Below, one piece after another: positions 1-11,400 of a stretch of 64,000 bases of DNA (its first letter is position 1; the number at the start of each line of letters is the position of its first letter). This DNA comes from Pseudocercospora fijiensis CIRAD86 (taxonomy: Eukaryota; Ascomycota; Dothideomycetes; Mycosphaerellales; Mycosphaerellaceae): NCBI RefSeq assembly GCF_000340215.1, contig NW_006921532.1:8181735-8245734 (forward strand). The letters run 5' to 3'. The notes beneath the pieces were generated by a model. It saw only the letters and a list, made by a program, of their open reading frames with translations, made no database searches and had not been told where the DNA came from. The position numbers and the translations under genes were made by a program.

Positions 1-608
1 CAGGTAGTGACTTCGTATTGTATAAGGAGGTAGAGGCTACTATAGAAGAGGCCTTTAACCTATAGAAGATAGTAAAAGATATAGAGGCAGCTACAGGTCT
101 AGGTACCTAGTTAAATTTTTAGTAGGTAGAGTATAAGGATATTTAGAGGGAGTATTAGGTAGAGTTGCGAAGGCAGGTATATAATATACTCTAGAAAACA
201 GGGATAGTGCCTATAACTATAACTATTAGGCTCTTTAACCTTCCTTATTTTTCCCTATTTTCTTTTTACAAAAATCTAAACTAATACAAATCAACCGGAA
301 TGTCTATCTTCTTTTAGTTCTTTGAAAAACCTAGTAGCGTAGCTAGTAGCGTAGCCGGCAGCGTAGCCGGCAGCGTAGCCGGCCTTTTTACTCCTTAGTA
401 CTAACGGGATTTTAAGAGACTTCTATTCCGTACGGCTAATAAAGTATACTATACTATATATATATGCTTAGAGAGTATTTAGAGCGCGGTATACAGCGCT
501 GTATAATAGCGGCTTATTTCGTATATAGAAAAGCTTATAGAGAATACTACGAATATCCTTTCTACTAGAATATCTATCCTACCTAGCACCGTCTCGAATA
601 TAGATATT

Positions 609-1257
609 CTAGCCTTTTAGAATCTAATCGAGTGCTTTAAAATCCTTATCTATAATCGTTATACGCTTCGCGTAGATAGCTATAAGGTTGACCGCTAAAA
701 TAGTATTAGTATAGTCCGAAAAGAGGTAGAAGAGAAACATATATTCGAAGATACGAACTAGGTAGGCTTCTATAGCCTCTTAAAGGGCGCCTATCGCGGA
801 GGCTTAGAAGCGAAGGTCCGTTCTATAATCCTAGGCAATTTCGCGAACAAGTCGTTAGAAAGGAGTTTTACGGATTAGGAGCTAAGAACTCTTCTAATAC
901 TACCGAATCTTACGGAGGGCTACGGCTAAAGAAGGATTAGTAAAAAGACAGTAAGAATGCCGGCTACGCTGCCGGCTACAAATAGGACTTACTTCCTAGG
1001 CGCTATCGACGCTTCGTACGATTGCTACTAGTAGTAGAAGCGCTAGTTATCGTCTTACGTAGAGCCTTACCCGCCGTTGTCTTACGCGGAGCCTTACTCG
1101 CGACGCCCTTTCTAGTACCGGAGCTAGCGGTAGTAGTAGTAGCTCTCTTACGTTAATATACTATACTCGTTCTACTATTTCCGGTCTTATTGCGACCCGT
1201 AGAAGCACTAGGTCCCTTCTTACGAGGCGTCGTAACTTAGTTAAGTAGACTCGCTAT
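609..1257 (-). pseudogene. Histone H3-like gene 1, copy X
   Basis: Copy X of the gene described in full at 5495-6167. It has the same three-exon layout, with a basic divergent tail followed by the H3 fold. Intron 1 is 24 bp shorter than in copy Y because it has two fewer 12-bp GCCGGCTACGCT-type units. The second intron still shows a GT (ATGTTTCTC context), which copy Y has lost by G-to-A change. The start codon reads ATA, expected from RIP of ATG. Most in-frame stops fall on glutamines conserved in all H3 proteins, so the frame is broken by RIP rather than spurious. Confidence 0.8.
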
Positions 1258-2549
1258 TATAAAAGTCGTCGAATTAAGGAAAAAAGTACGTTACGAAGGT
1301 ATACGAAGGCGCGCGCGGAGCGAGGATATTGCGGAGGTAGTAGATATAGAGCGTAGAGGTATAGGTATCGATACGAAGGTTGAATATAGCGGTAGTATCG
1401 CGGTATCGCTAGGCAATAGAGTAAGCTTCGCGCAAGCCTATTCTATAGTAACGTTAGAGTAAGGAAAGAAGGTAGGTACGGCTAAAAAAGGTAGGTACGG
1501 CTAAAAAAGGCAGGTACGGGAGACTTTAAAATATAGCCGGCATATATAGCCGGCATAGTAATAGGCGAAAGCCTCCTTTTAATAAATAGCCGGCGTAATA
1601 ATAGTATCTTACTATAGTATAGATATTCTTTAGTAATGCCTTTACTAGTTATAGTAATCTTATAAGTAACCTAGGCCTATTGCTAGTAAATATAAGAAAT
1701 ATCAGGTAGGCTATACTAAATAAGCTAGTCATTTAGTAGGAAAAGGCCTACTACCGTCTCTATATACCGGCTACGAGTGCCGGCTATCGCTCTAAATTCA
1801 ACTCCGCCCTATCTCGGAGGCTAAGGTACCGAGCGGAAACCCTATAGCTTATATTTACTCGGTTGTCGCGGAGCGCTTATAGGTAAGGTATTAGAAAAGA
1901 GTATAAAAAGTACGAGAAGAGTATCCTAGGATATAGGTCGTAAGTAAATAAGAGTAGTACACCTAGTTATTTATATAGTACGTTACTCTATACGACTAAG
2001 AGCCTATATTATCTTATGCTTCGCTTATAAGACCTCGACTCTACTAGTATACTATCGATCTCTTCCTCGGTCGCTAATACGCTGTCTTAATTCTTTTTCG
2101 AGTTACCGGACTTAGTACGCATCTATAGCTATACAATAGCGCTACGTATTATAGAGAATTTCTCGTTAAAGTTTCTCTCTCGTAGGCTTGCTATCTACCT
2201 CGTAGTACAGAGGATTAAAGTGCTAATACTAAAGAATCTCCTTATAGTTAGGATGCTAGGGCTCCTTAGGACCTTTATATTTTAGGTCTAAATAGAGACG
2301 TATTATAAACGTTCTATCGCCCTTTCGCTTACTACCCGCTAGGTCGCGATATGCGAAGAAACTAATCTAAATATAGCTCGTCTCTATAATAGCCGGGTAA
2401 ATATAGAGCGCTAGGTTTCTACTTCGTACCTTAGATTTAGGGACGGCGCGGAGATAAAATTAGAAATGTAGCCGGCACCTATAGCCGGTAAAAGGATGCG
2501 AAAATAGGCCTCCTCTTAGGTTAATCTAACGACTAAATACAATTTCCAA

Positions 2550-3191
2550 CTAATCCGCTATAAACCGACGCCGAATTTTAGCTAGAAGCTATATATCTTT
2601 ATTTTAAAGAGTAACCCGCTTCGTATAGATAGTAAGGAGGTTTAAAAGCTTAAGCTCGGTTACGAGAAATGCCTCCGTAGCTTTCTAAAGAGCACTAATC
2701 GCTTTAGCCGTAAATCGTATACTAGACCGAAAATCTAATATAATTTCTCGGACGAGTCGCTAAAAGGGAGTCTTAGGGATTAAAAGCTCGGTCCCTCTTT
2801 TGTTTTAGAAAAGCCGGATCTAGTAAAGGGCAATAGTACCTAGTTTAAAGCGCCGCTTCTTTATCGTTAAGTCCTACCTTATTCCCTTTCTTTTAATAGA
2901 AAGATAACTTTTCTTCGCGATAGTCTTCGTCCGCCTACTCTTTTTAGCCTTCTCCTATCTACCTATAGCCTTCTTATTTTTCGGTACTGTTTTCCGAGGA
3001 ACCCCCTTCCTTCGTATATACTACGGAGAGCCTTACTCTTCCGATATCTCGTTCTCGCTACGGTCTCCCTATACTTAGCTTGCTTTACCCTTGCCCTTTA
3101 GCCTCTAAAGATATTTATCTACGCGTTTAGGCGACGAGAGTATATCGGTAGGACCTAGAAAATTAATAAGTATATAATCGTAAGGAGACAT
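2550..3191 (-). pseudogene. Histone H3-like gene 2, copy X
   Basis: Intronless minus-strand frame of 213 codons plus stop. Unlike copy Y, it keeps its ATG (3189-3191). The tail of about 110 residues is basic and low in complexity. It is followed by the H3 fold: LGTIALRQIRLFQ, then LLIPKTPFQRLVREI, then ALQEATEAFLV, then KRVTLQNKDIQLL and a final RRRFIAD (Q shown where TAG stands). The stops sit at the conserved Gln of FQRLV and of ALQEA, as CAG-to-TAG RIP predicts. It is distinct from gene 1 in tail, intron content and fold sequence. See 7460-8101. Confidence 0.82.
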
Positions 3192-3502
3192 TAATGCTTC
3201 TTACCTTCTAGAATAAATAGTCTTCTATTAAACCGCCTTATTAGGTTATCGTTAGATTCGAATAAAGGATAGTAGCTTAAGGAAGGGGAGGCAGCCGGCT
3301 TAGGAAGGCCCGAAGAGCCGAATCCTTAAGGCATATTTGTCTTTAAGAATATAGGGAAAGGGAAGAAGGAGAGGAAGAGCGAATAGAGAATTAGAAATAG
3401 TCCGTAGGTAAGCGGGGTCGGTTGCTATAGCAACTAGTCTGTTTAGGTCCTAGGAATTCGAAACACATTTCGGATATATACCGGCTATATACGCCGGCTA
3501 TA

Positions 3503-4200
3503 TTACCTTATACGTAAACGCTTCGTCTCCTTAAAGCTGCTCTAAGCCTATATACGTTTCCGCTTCTCGACCCGGTATCGCCTTCTACCTCCGCCCTCCT
3601 CCTCTTCGTTATCGCTAATTAGGGTTTCGCTTAGACTAAATTTCGCATTCTCTTCGCGCTCCTAGATTTCTTCGATCTTAAGGTTTTCTAATTCCTCGAT
3701 TAACTCCTTTAGTATAATCTTTAGTAACCTACCTTAGCGATTCTAGTAGAGGAGATAGTATCGGAATACTATAATAGATTCGAAGGTAGTAGGCGAGTAT
3801 ATTCGATTAAAGCGGCCCTAGTAACGAGCGATACTAAAAGATCTCTTATAGCCTATACTTGCGCTCGGGATAGCGAGGACGTCCCGAGCGACCGACGCTA
3901 TCGTTAGAAACTTAGGCTCTAACCGCTGCTATATAGCGAGAATATCGTCTCCGAATTCGTCTAGAAGACCGGTAAGATCTAGAGATTATTAGCCCTCTTT
4001 CCGAGCCTACGGGTTTATATTTACTCGCGCGCCGATAGAGATCGAACTCTTCTTTATTTACTTTAGTAGTTGCTTCCTCTTCTACCTCTACTTCCTACCT
4101 ACGAAATAGGTATAATATCGGAGCCTTCTAAACCTTCTTTTTCTTTATAGGAGCTGCATTTAGACTAGTTTCTTTCCGACGCTCGTAGAACATCTTTTCT
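3503..4200 (-). pseudogene. hAT transposase 3' part, copy X
   Basis: Holds the C-terminal hATC dimerisation domain, including RDVLAIPSVG followed by RSFSIARY, and an Arg/Lys-rich tail that ends at a TAA at 3503-3505. The N-terminal two thirds are missing because the copy stops at 4200, inside the coding region, where the terminal repeat of copy Y starts. It is interrupted by TAG stops. Confidence 0.8.
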
Positions 4201-4222
4201 TAGACCCCGTAGTAGTTCGGGT
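4201..4222 (+). repeat. hAT left terminal inverted repeat
   Basis: TAGACCCCGYAGTAGTTCGG matches the reverse complement of 13743-13762, with one C/T difference of the RIP type. The following 100 bp are rich in GGTTTAGTTTG and GGTTGGTTTG words that echo the right subterminal region. Confidence 0.8.
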
Positions 4223-5494
4223 TGGTTTGGTTTAGTTTGCTAAGCCGAAACTCTAGTTTAGTTTGGGTTGGTTTGCTAAGCAACTATATAAGTAGCTAGT
4301 TCGAACTATATAATTTATCGGTTTTTAAGAAGTATACGAATGTATACGTAGCTTTAAGCAAGCCCTTTGTAAGACTTAGCAGTGTAGCCGGCAGCGTAGC
4401 CGGCATTTTTAGTCCTTAGTACTTATAGAATTTTCGAATCCTACTTAGGCTACGTAGTTGTATAAAGGTACTTATATAACCTTAAATCTATAGACAATTA
4501 GCTAAGGGCACTAACCAATTAAAAGCATATATATATATATAAGGCATTATAGTTCAGTTCGGAAACTGCACTCCTTAGGTATGAATTTCATCCTTTCGTT
4601 TACGGTTTAATTCCCTAACTGCTTAGTAGAATGTCTTTATCTAGATCTAGGTAGAACTTATCGATTTCCCTAGAAGTCCTCCTCCTTAAGAAGTTTATAC
4701 ACTTTCCTACCGAACTATTCGACAATATTAAGTACTAGGATAGCTCCTCCCTCGGTATCGGTATAGTATATAAAAGAGCTATAAGGCAGCTCTATAGAAC
4801 GTTCTACTAGTTACTCGCTATACTAAGGCCGAATGCTAGTTCGTTCCTTAGAACTCTTAGTTATTTAGGAGATATAAAGGGTAGGGCAGGTAGTAACTTC
4901 GTATTATATAAGGAGGTAGAGGCTGCTATAGAAGAGGCCTTCAACCTATAGAAGATAGTAAAAGATATAGAGGTAGCTACAGGTCTAGGTACCTAGTTGA
5001 ATTTTTAGTAGGTAGAGTATAAGGATATTTAGAGGGAGTATTAGGTAGAGTTGCGAAGGCAGGTATATAATATACTCTAGAAAATAGGGATAGTGCCTAT
5101 AACTATAACTATTAGGCTCTTCAACCTTCCTTATTTTTCCCTGTTTTCTTTTTATAAAAATCTAAACTAATACAAATCAACCGGAATATCTATCTTCTTT
5201 TAGTTCTTTAAAAAACCTAGCAGCGTAGCTAGTAGCGTAGCCGGCAGCGTAGCCGGTAGCGTAGCCGGCCTTTTTACTCCTTAGTACTAACGGGATTTTA
5301 GGAGACTTCTATTCCGTACGGCTAATAAAGCATACTATACTATATATATATACTTAGAGAGTATTTAGAGCGCGGTATACAGCGCCGTATAATAGCGGCT
5401 CATTTCGTATATAGAAAAGCTTGCAGATAACACTACGAACATCCTTTCTACTAGAATATCTATCCTACCTAGTACCGTCTCGAATATAGATATT

Positions 5495-6167
5495 CTAGCC
5501 TTTTAGAATCTAATCGAGTGCTTTGAAATCCTTGTCTATAATCGTTATACGCTTCGCGTAGATAGCTATAAGGTTAACCGCTAAAATAGTATTAGTATAG
5601 TCCGAAAAGAGGTAGAAGAGAAATATATATTCGAAGATACGAACCAGGTAGGCTTCTATAGCCTCTTAAAGGGCGCCTATCGCGGAGGCTTAGAAGCGAA
5701 GGTCCGTTCTATAATCCTAAGTAATTTCGCGAACAAGTCGTTAGAAAGGAGTTTTACGGATTAGGAGCTAAGAACTCTTCTAATACTGCCGAATTTTACG
5801 GAGGGCTACGGCTAAAGAAGGATTAGTAAAAAGATAGTAAGAATGCCGGCTACGCTGCCGGCTACGCTACCGGCTACGCTGCCGGCTATAAATAGGACTT
5901 ACTTCCTAGGCGCTATCGACGCTTCGTACGATTGCTACTAGTAGTAGAAGCGCTAGTTGTCGTCTTACGTAGAGCCTTACCCGCCGTTATCTTACGCGGA
6001 GCCTTACTCGCGACGCCCTTTCTAGTACCGGAGCTAGCGGTAGTAGCAGCAGCCCTCTTACGTTAATGTACTATACTCGTTCTACTATTTCCGGTCTTAT
6101 TGCGACCTATAGAAGCACTAGGTCCCTTCTTGCGAGGCGTCGTAACTTAGTTAAGTAGACTCGCTAT
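5495..6167 (-). pseudogene. Histone H3-like gene 1, copy Y (RIP-inactivated)
   Basis: Three exons on the minus strand. Exon 1 (start 6167, ATA for ATG) encodes a basic tail of about 90 residues containing KAPRK and GKALRK. Intron 1 is 5812-5902 (GTAAGT donor, TACTAAT branch, TTTAG acceptor). Splicing it joins the halves of RLGTVALRKIRQY, matching the canonical RPGTVALREIRRY. Exon 2 continues with LLIRKTPFQRLVREI, YRTDLRFQASAIGALQEA and EAYLVRIFE. A second small intron (CTAATACTATTTTAG acceptor side) precedes NLIAIYAKRITIIDKD, the H3 alpha-2/alpha-3 region. Nearly all in-frame stops are TAG/TAA at glutamines conserved in H3. Loop 1 has the length of H3, not the longer CENP-A form, and the tail lacks ARTK and ARKS. 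It is an H3 variant, probably once expressed and now dead. Confidence 0.87.
5812..5902 (-). repeat. Intron 1 of H3-like gene 1 with 12-bp GCCGGC minisatellite
   Basis: The intron is largely built from repeats of the type GTAGCCGGCAGC. Copy Y has two more units than copy X, so the array changes length without touching the exons. The donor, branch site and acceptor are all intact. Confidence 0.75.
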
Positions 6168-6699
6168 TATAAAAGTCGTCGAATTAAGGAAAAAAGTGCG
6201 TTACGAAGGTGTACGAAGGCGCGCGCGGAGCGAGGGTATTACGGAGGTAGTAGATATAGAGCGTAGAGGTATAGGTATCGATGCGAAGGTTGAATATAGC
6301 GGTAGTATCGCGGTATCGCTAGGCAATAGAGTAAGCTTCGCGCAAGCCTATATTATAGTAACGTTAGAGCAAGGAAAGAAGGTAGGTACGGCTAAAAAAG
6401 GTAGGCACGGCTAAAAAAGGCAGGTACGGGAGACTTTGAAATATAGCCGGTATATATAGCCGGCATAGTAATAGGCGAAAGCCTCCTTTTAATAAATAGC
6501 CGGCGTAATAATAGTATCTTACTATAGTATAGATATTCTTTAGTAATGCCTTTACTAGCTATAGTAATCTTATAAGTAACCTAGGCCTATTACTAGTAAA
6601 TATAAGAAATATTAGGTAGGCTATACTAAACAAGCTAGTTATTTAGTAGGAAAAGGCCTACTACCGTCTCTATATACCGGCTACGAGTGCCGGCTATCG
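6168..6699. other. Spacer upstream of H3-like gene 1
   Basis: No gene recognised. It contains ATAGCCGGCATA-type palindromic motifs near 6440-6510. A 72-codon plus-strand open frame (6196-6414) runs through it but has no recognisable features and is closed in copy X, so it is probably chance. The spacer would hold the promoter and leader of H3-like gene 1, which starts at 6167 on the minus strand. Confidence 0.4.
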
Positions 6700-7380
6700 C
6701 TCTAAATTCAACTCCGCCCTATCTCGGAGGCTAAGGTACCGAGCGGAAACCCTATAGCTTATATTTACTCGGTTGTCGCGGAGCGCTTATAGGTAAGGTA
6801 TTAGAAAAGAGTATAAAAAGTACGAGAAGAGTATCCTAGGATATAGGTCGTAAGTAAATAAGAGTAGTACGCCTAGTTATTTATATAGTACGTTACTCTA
6901 TACGACTAAGAGCCTATATTATCTTATGCTTCGCTTATAAGACCTCGACTCTACTAGTATACTATCGATCTCTTCCTCGGTCGCTAATACGCTATCTTAA
7001 TTCTTCTTCGAGTTGCCGGACTTAGTACGCATCTATAGCTATATAATAGCGCTACGTATTATAGAGAATTTCTCGTTAAAGTTTCTCTCTCGTAGGCTTG
7101 CTATCTGCCTCGTAGTATAGAGGATTAAAGTACTAATACTAAAGAATCTCCTTATAGTTAGGATACTAGGGCTCCTTAGGACCTTTGTATTTTAGGTCTA
7201 AATAGAGACGTATTATAAACGTTCTATCGCCCTTTCGCTTACTACCTACTAGGTCGCGATATGCGAAGAAACTAATCTAAATATAGCTCGTCTCTATAAT
7301 AGCCGGGTGAATATAGAGCGCTAGGTTTCTACTTCGTACCTTAGATTTAGGGACGGCGCGGAGATAAAATTAGAAATGTA
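6700..7380 (-). pseudogene. Unidentified RIP-degraded coding remnant (cargo ORF)
   Basis: One minus-strand frame reads for over 200 codons with mainly TAG/TAA stops that fit CAG/CAA/TGG conversion. It shows a plausible protein composition, with an acidic segment (ATEEEIDSILVE) in the middle. I recognise no domain. The same remnant lies at about 1790-2470 in copy X. It sits between the two histone-like genes and is transcribed in the same direction as both. It could be a third cargo gene or a 5' exon set belonging to a neighbour. Confidence 0.4.
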
Positions 7381-7459
7381 GCTAGTACCTATAGCCGGTA
7401 AAAGGATGCGAAAATGGGCCTCCTCCTAGGTTAATCTAACAACTAAATACAATTTCTAA

Positions 7460-8101
7460 CTAATCCGCTATAAACCGACGCCGAATTTTAGCTAGAAGCT
7501 GTATATCTTTATTTTGAAGAGTAACCCGCTTCGTATAGATAGTAAGGAGGTTTAAAAGCTTAAGCTCGGTTACGAGAAATGCCTCCGTAGCTTCCTAAAG
7601 AGCACTAATCGCCTTAGCCGTAAATCGTATACTAGACCGAAAATCTAATATAATTTCTCGGACGAGTCGCTAGAAGGGAGTCTTAGGGATTAAAAGCTCG
7701 GTCCCTCTTTTATTTTAGAAAAGCCGGATCTAGCGAAGGGCAATAGTACCTAGTTTAAAGCGCCGCTTCTTTATCGTCGAGTCCTACCTTATTCCCTTTC
7801 TTTTAATAGAAAGATAACTTTTCTTCGCGATAGTCTTCGTCCGCCTACTCTTTTTAGCCTTCTTCTATCTACCTATAGCCTTCTTATTTTTCGGTACTAT
7901 TTTCCGAGGAACCCCCTTCCTTCGTATATACTACGGAGAGCCTTACTCTTCCGATATCTCGTTCTCGCTACGGTCTCCCTATACTTAGCTTACTTTACCT
8001 TTGCCCTTTAGCCTCTAAAGATATTTATCTACGCGTTTAGGCGACGAGAGTATATCGGTAGGACCTAGAAAATTAATAAGTATATAATCGTAAGGAGATA
8101 T
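7460..8101 (-). pseudogene. Histone H3-like gene 2, copy Y (RIP-inactivated)
   Basis: Intronless frame of 213 codons. The start reads ATA here and ATG in copy X. Residues 1 to about 110 form a divergent tail opening with SPYDYILINFLGP and becoming Lys/Arg-rich (AIGR.KKAKKSRRTKTIAKK). From about residue 115 the H3 fold is plain: LGTIALR.IRLFQ, LLIPKTPF.RLVREI, RFTAKAISAL.EA, EAFLV, then YTKRVTLQNKDIQLLAKIRRRF before the stop. Dots mark TAG where H3 has Gln or a similar residue. The stretch before TELLIPK is about two residues longer than in H3. IPK instead of IRK recalls some CENP-A proteins, but loop 1 has H3 length. It lies just downstream of the transposase, in the same orientation. Confidence 0.87.
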
Positions 8102-8412
8102 TAATGCTTCTTGCCTTTTAGAACAAATAGTCTTCTATTAAACCGCCTTATTAGGTTATCGTTAGATTCGAATAAAGGATAGTAGCTTAAGGAAGGGGAG
8201 GTAGCCGGCTTAGGAAGGCCCGAAGAGCCGAATCCTTAAGGTATATTTATCTTTAAGAATATAGGGAAAGGGAAGAAGGAAAGGAAGAGCGAATAGAGAA
8301 TTAGAAATAGTCCGTAGGTAAGCGGGGTCGGTTGCTATAGCAACTAGTCTGTTTAGGTCCTAGGAATTCGAAACACATTTCGGATATATACTAGCTATAT
8401 ACGCCGGCTATA

Positions 8413-11400
8413 TTACCTTATACGTAAACGCTTCGTCTCCTTAAAGCTGCTCTAAGCCTATATACGTTTCCGCTTCTCGACCCGGTATCGCCTTCTACCT
8501 CTACCCTCCTCCTCTTCGTTATCGCTAATTAGGGTTTCGCTTAGACTAAATTTCGTATTCTCTTCGCGCTCCTAGGTTTCTTTAATCTTAAGGTTTTCTA
8601 ATTCCTCGATCAACTCCTTTAGTATAATCTTTAGTAACCTACCTTAGCGATTCTAGTAGAGGAGATAGTATCGGAATACTATAATAGATTCGAAGGTAGT
8701 AGGCGAGTATATTCGATTAAAGCGGCCCTAGTAACGAGCGATACTAAAAGACCTCTTATAGCCTATACCTACGCTCGGGATAGCGAGGACGTCCCGAGCG
8801 ACCGACGCTATCGTTAGAAACTTAGGCTCTAACCGCTGCTATATAGCGAGAATATCGTCTCCGAATTCGTCTAGAAGACCGGTAAGATCTAGAGATTATT
8901 AGCCCTCTTTCCGAGCCTACGGGTTTATACTTACTCGCGCGCCGATAGAGATCGAACTCTTCTTTATTTACTTTAGTAGTTGCTTCCTCTTCTGCCTCTA
9001 CTTCCTACCTACGAAACAGGTATAATATCGGAGCCTTCTAAACCTTCTTTTTCTTTATAGGAGCTACATTTAGACTAGTTTCTTTCCGACGCTCGTAGAA
9101 CATCTTTTCTAGAATAGTCTAGTAATGCTTCGGCTATACCTCGTCCGCCTTCTATTCCGGCCTCTGCTAGTATATATCCTTTTCTACCGGGTTAAGCAAG
9201 TATGTAACGCTATAGATATCCCCGAACGAGTCAAAGGTAGCACTATAATATTTATGTAACTTAGTATAGGAGGTGTCTATAGCTTTCGTTATAGCTACTT
9301 TCTAGGGAACGCTCTTCTTAGCTAGCTTAGCTACGGTTTCCTCGAGCTCGTTAAAGAGCTAGTTATAGTACGTAAAGATAAGGTAGATCGTCGGTCCTCG
9401 GGTTCTTCTAATCGTAGTAGTAACCTTCGCGTAATACTTACTAATATCGACGAGATACTCTGCTTAGCGCTATTCGGCGGTAGTAAGGCCGAGCTACTTA
9501 ATACCCTCGGAACTCTAATAGATCTCGAGAGCAGTACGTAAAGTACATCCCCTCGTAACTATATAGAAAGTCGAATCGAACCGGGTCTTAACGTCTTAGG
9601 TAAAACAGAGTAGGCGCTAAGGAGGCCGCTTTTGCTATCGCTTATTCTATACGATATTCTAGGTATCGGTTTTAGGGCGCTCGATTAGGTTCTTTTAAAT
9701 AGCCTCGAATCGGTTATATCTCTATAAGCTCGAGTTCGTATATATTGCTAGACGACGAAGCTAGAGAAAAAGAGTTAGAACTATACTAGGTTGCCGGCTA
9801 TAGGTGCCGGCTACGGACAAAAGTTATACCTTATACAAAACGAGAGCGAGGCTCTCTACCTTATCCCGTCTTATTGCTATAATAAGTTTCTCGACTTTCG
9901 ACTTTGCTATATCCTCGTTTAGGATCTTCTATTAGTCGTCGTTTAATAGTGCAATTTTAAGCGTCTTAAAGAGGGCTCGGATCGCGATTTGAACTATATA
10001 AGCGAGGTAGGGAAACTTCTATAGGGATGCAACTAGCAACGACGTCGGCTCCGATTTAATAGGGCTAGGGCTATTAATAGGCTCCTCTTTATCGTTATTA
10101 TCGTGCGTATTGTCGTGCGTATCCGGAATCGTAGCGAGCTTAATATTCGGAAGATTAAGCTAGATTATAGACCTTATAATCTCCTCTACGTACTCGACCC
10201 TATCGATACAATTAGTGATTTTAAAGACATATACGAGTGAATTGTATATATAACGCCTTATACAATGTTCGATTATTACTAGCGTTGTCCGTAGTAATCG
10301 AGATTAGTTTCGTTGTTACGCTAACCCTATCTATTGCCGTATAGATAAGCTTCGCTATATCCTTACTAGTATAGGAACCTAGAATTTCAGGGAATCCGAT
10401 TATAAGTTCCTAGAGTTTCTAATCCGAATTAATAAAGTATAGTATAATCGAGAGGAAGGAGGCTCTTATAGTCCGGCTTAACTAGCTATCGATAGCAATA
10501 GCTACTCGGCGAGTATTACGGAGGATCTCCCGAATGTCGTCTAACGCAGCCTCTTTATTCTTTTCGAATATAATACGCTAGGTTGTCGCGCCGAGAAATA
10601 GGGGAGGGTAGTTTGTAAGATATAGGTATATCTTCTATATAGACTCTCTTTCGTAGAAGTCTTCCGGAAGACCGTTTATAGCTAGCATTTCGTTTACTAG
10701 TTGCTTAAAGTCTTCGGAGGAGAAATCGGTAGCCTTTAATCCTAGAGCTTCCTTAAGCGTAGCCTATAATAATTAGCTAGATCTCTACGGTTAATTTAGG
10801 TAGCCGGAATCTATAGCCGGTAGCTATAGCCGGTAGCTATAGCCGGCATTTTAGAAGACATACCTCTTTCTAGAACGCTGTATCTATATTAACTCTCCTC
10901 TCTCCTTAAGATTCCCGATATTGTTTAGAATAGAGATAGTTCGTAGGCGATAAGTTCCTATCCCCTAGTTTCGGGTATTTCAAGATTAAACCGTAGAAGT
11001 TGTAGACAATTACTAGTTAACCTTTAAGTCGAGAAGTCGTATAACGGTACAATGTCCCCTCTATAAAGAACTTCTAGAATATGTCCGTTCGCTCCTTACT
11101 CCCCTATCGCATCGAGTACTTCCGGAGTTTACACTCCTTCGAACGTAAGTATAAAGGGAACTATATCTTATAGACCTATTAATTGAACTGCTCTATATAC
11201 TCGGGTTTCTAAAGATACGCCTAGCTAGCCTTTTCGAAGATTTCCGGGTTAATACTCGATGTTCTTATATCTCCGAACAACCTTCTACTTAGACTCCGTA
11301 AAGGTAAGGACTAGGTAGTAGTACCTTATAATAAATTCCTACTACTAGGATTCGGAGAGGATGAATCTAGCCCTAATCGTAGTCTAAGACTCGATAGGCT

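Larger units (their letters stand above)
1..4200 (-). mobile_element. hAT transposon, truncated copy X
   Basis: This stretch aligns almost base for base with 4887-9110 (offset 4886, rising to 4910 after a 24-bp indel near 970). It carries the same histone-like genes and the 3' part of the same transposase on the minus strand. It stops abruptly at 4200, where the terminal inverted repeat of copy Y begins. The left end lies outside the window. The sequence is saturated with TpA and poor in CpA/TpG while CpG is kept, the footprint of RIP. The simplest reading is that Y inserted into X and recombination later removed X's right part (inference). Confidence 0.85.

Noticed and set aside
5495..6167. 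Calling the H3-like genes CENP-A (centromeric H3), and the region a centromere
   Set aside because: Loop 1 has canonical H3 length in both, without the CENP-A insertion. The genes lie within a transposon, and no other centromere feature can be seen from sequence.
6196..6414. 72-residue plus-strand protein gene
   Set aside because: It lies upstream of and antisense to H3-like gene 1, is closed in copy X, and has no recognisable content.
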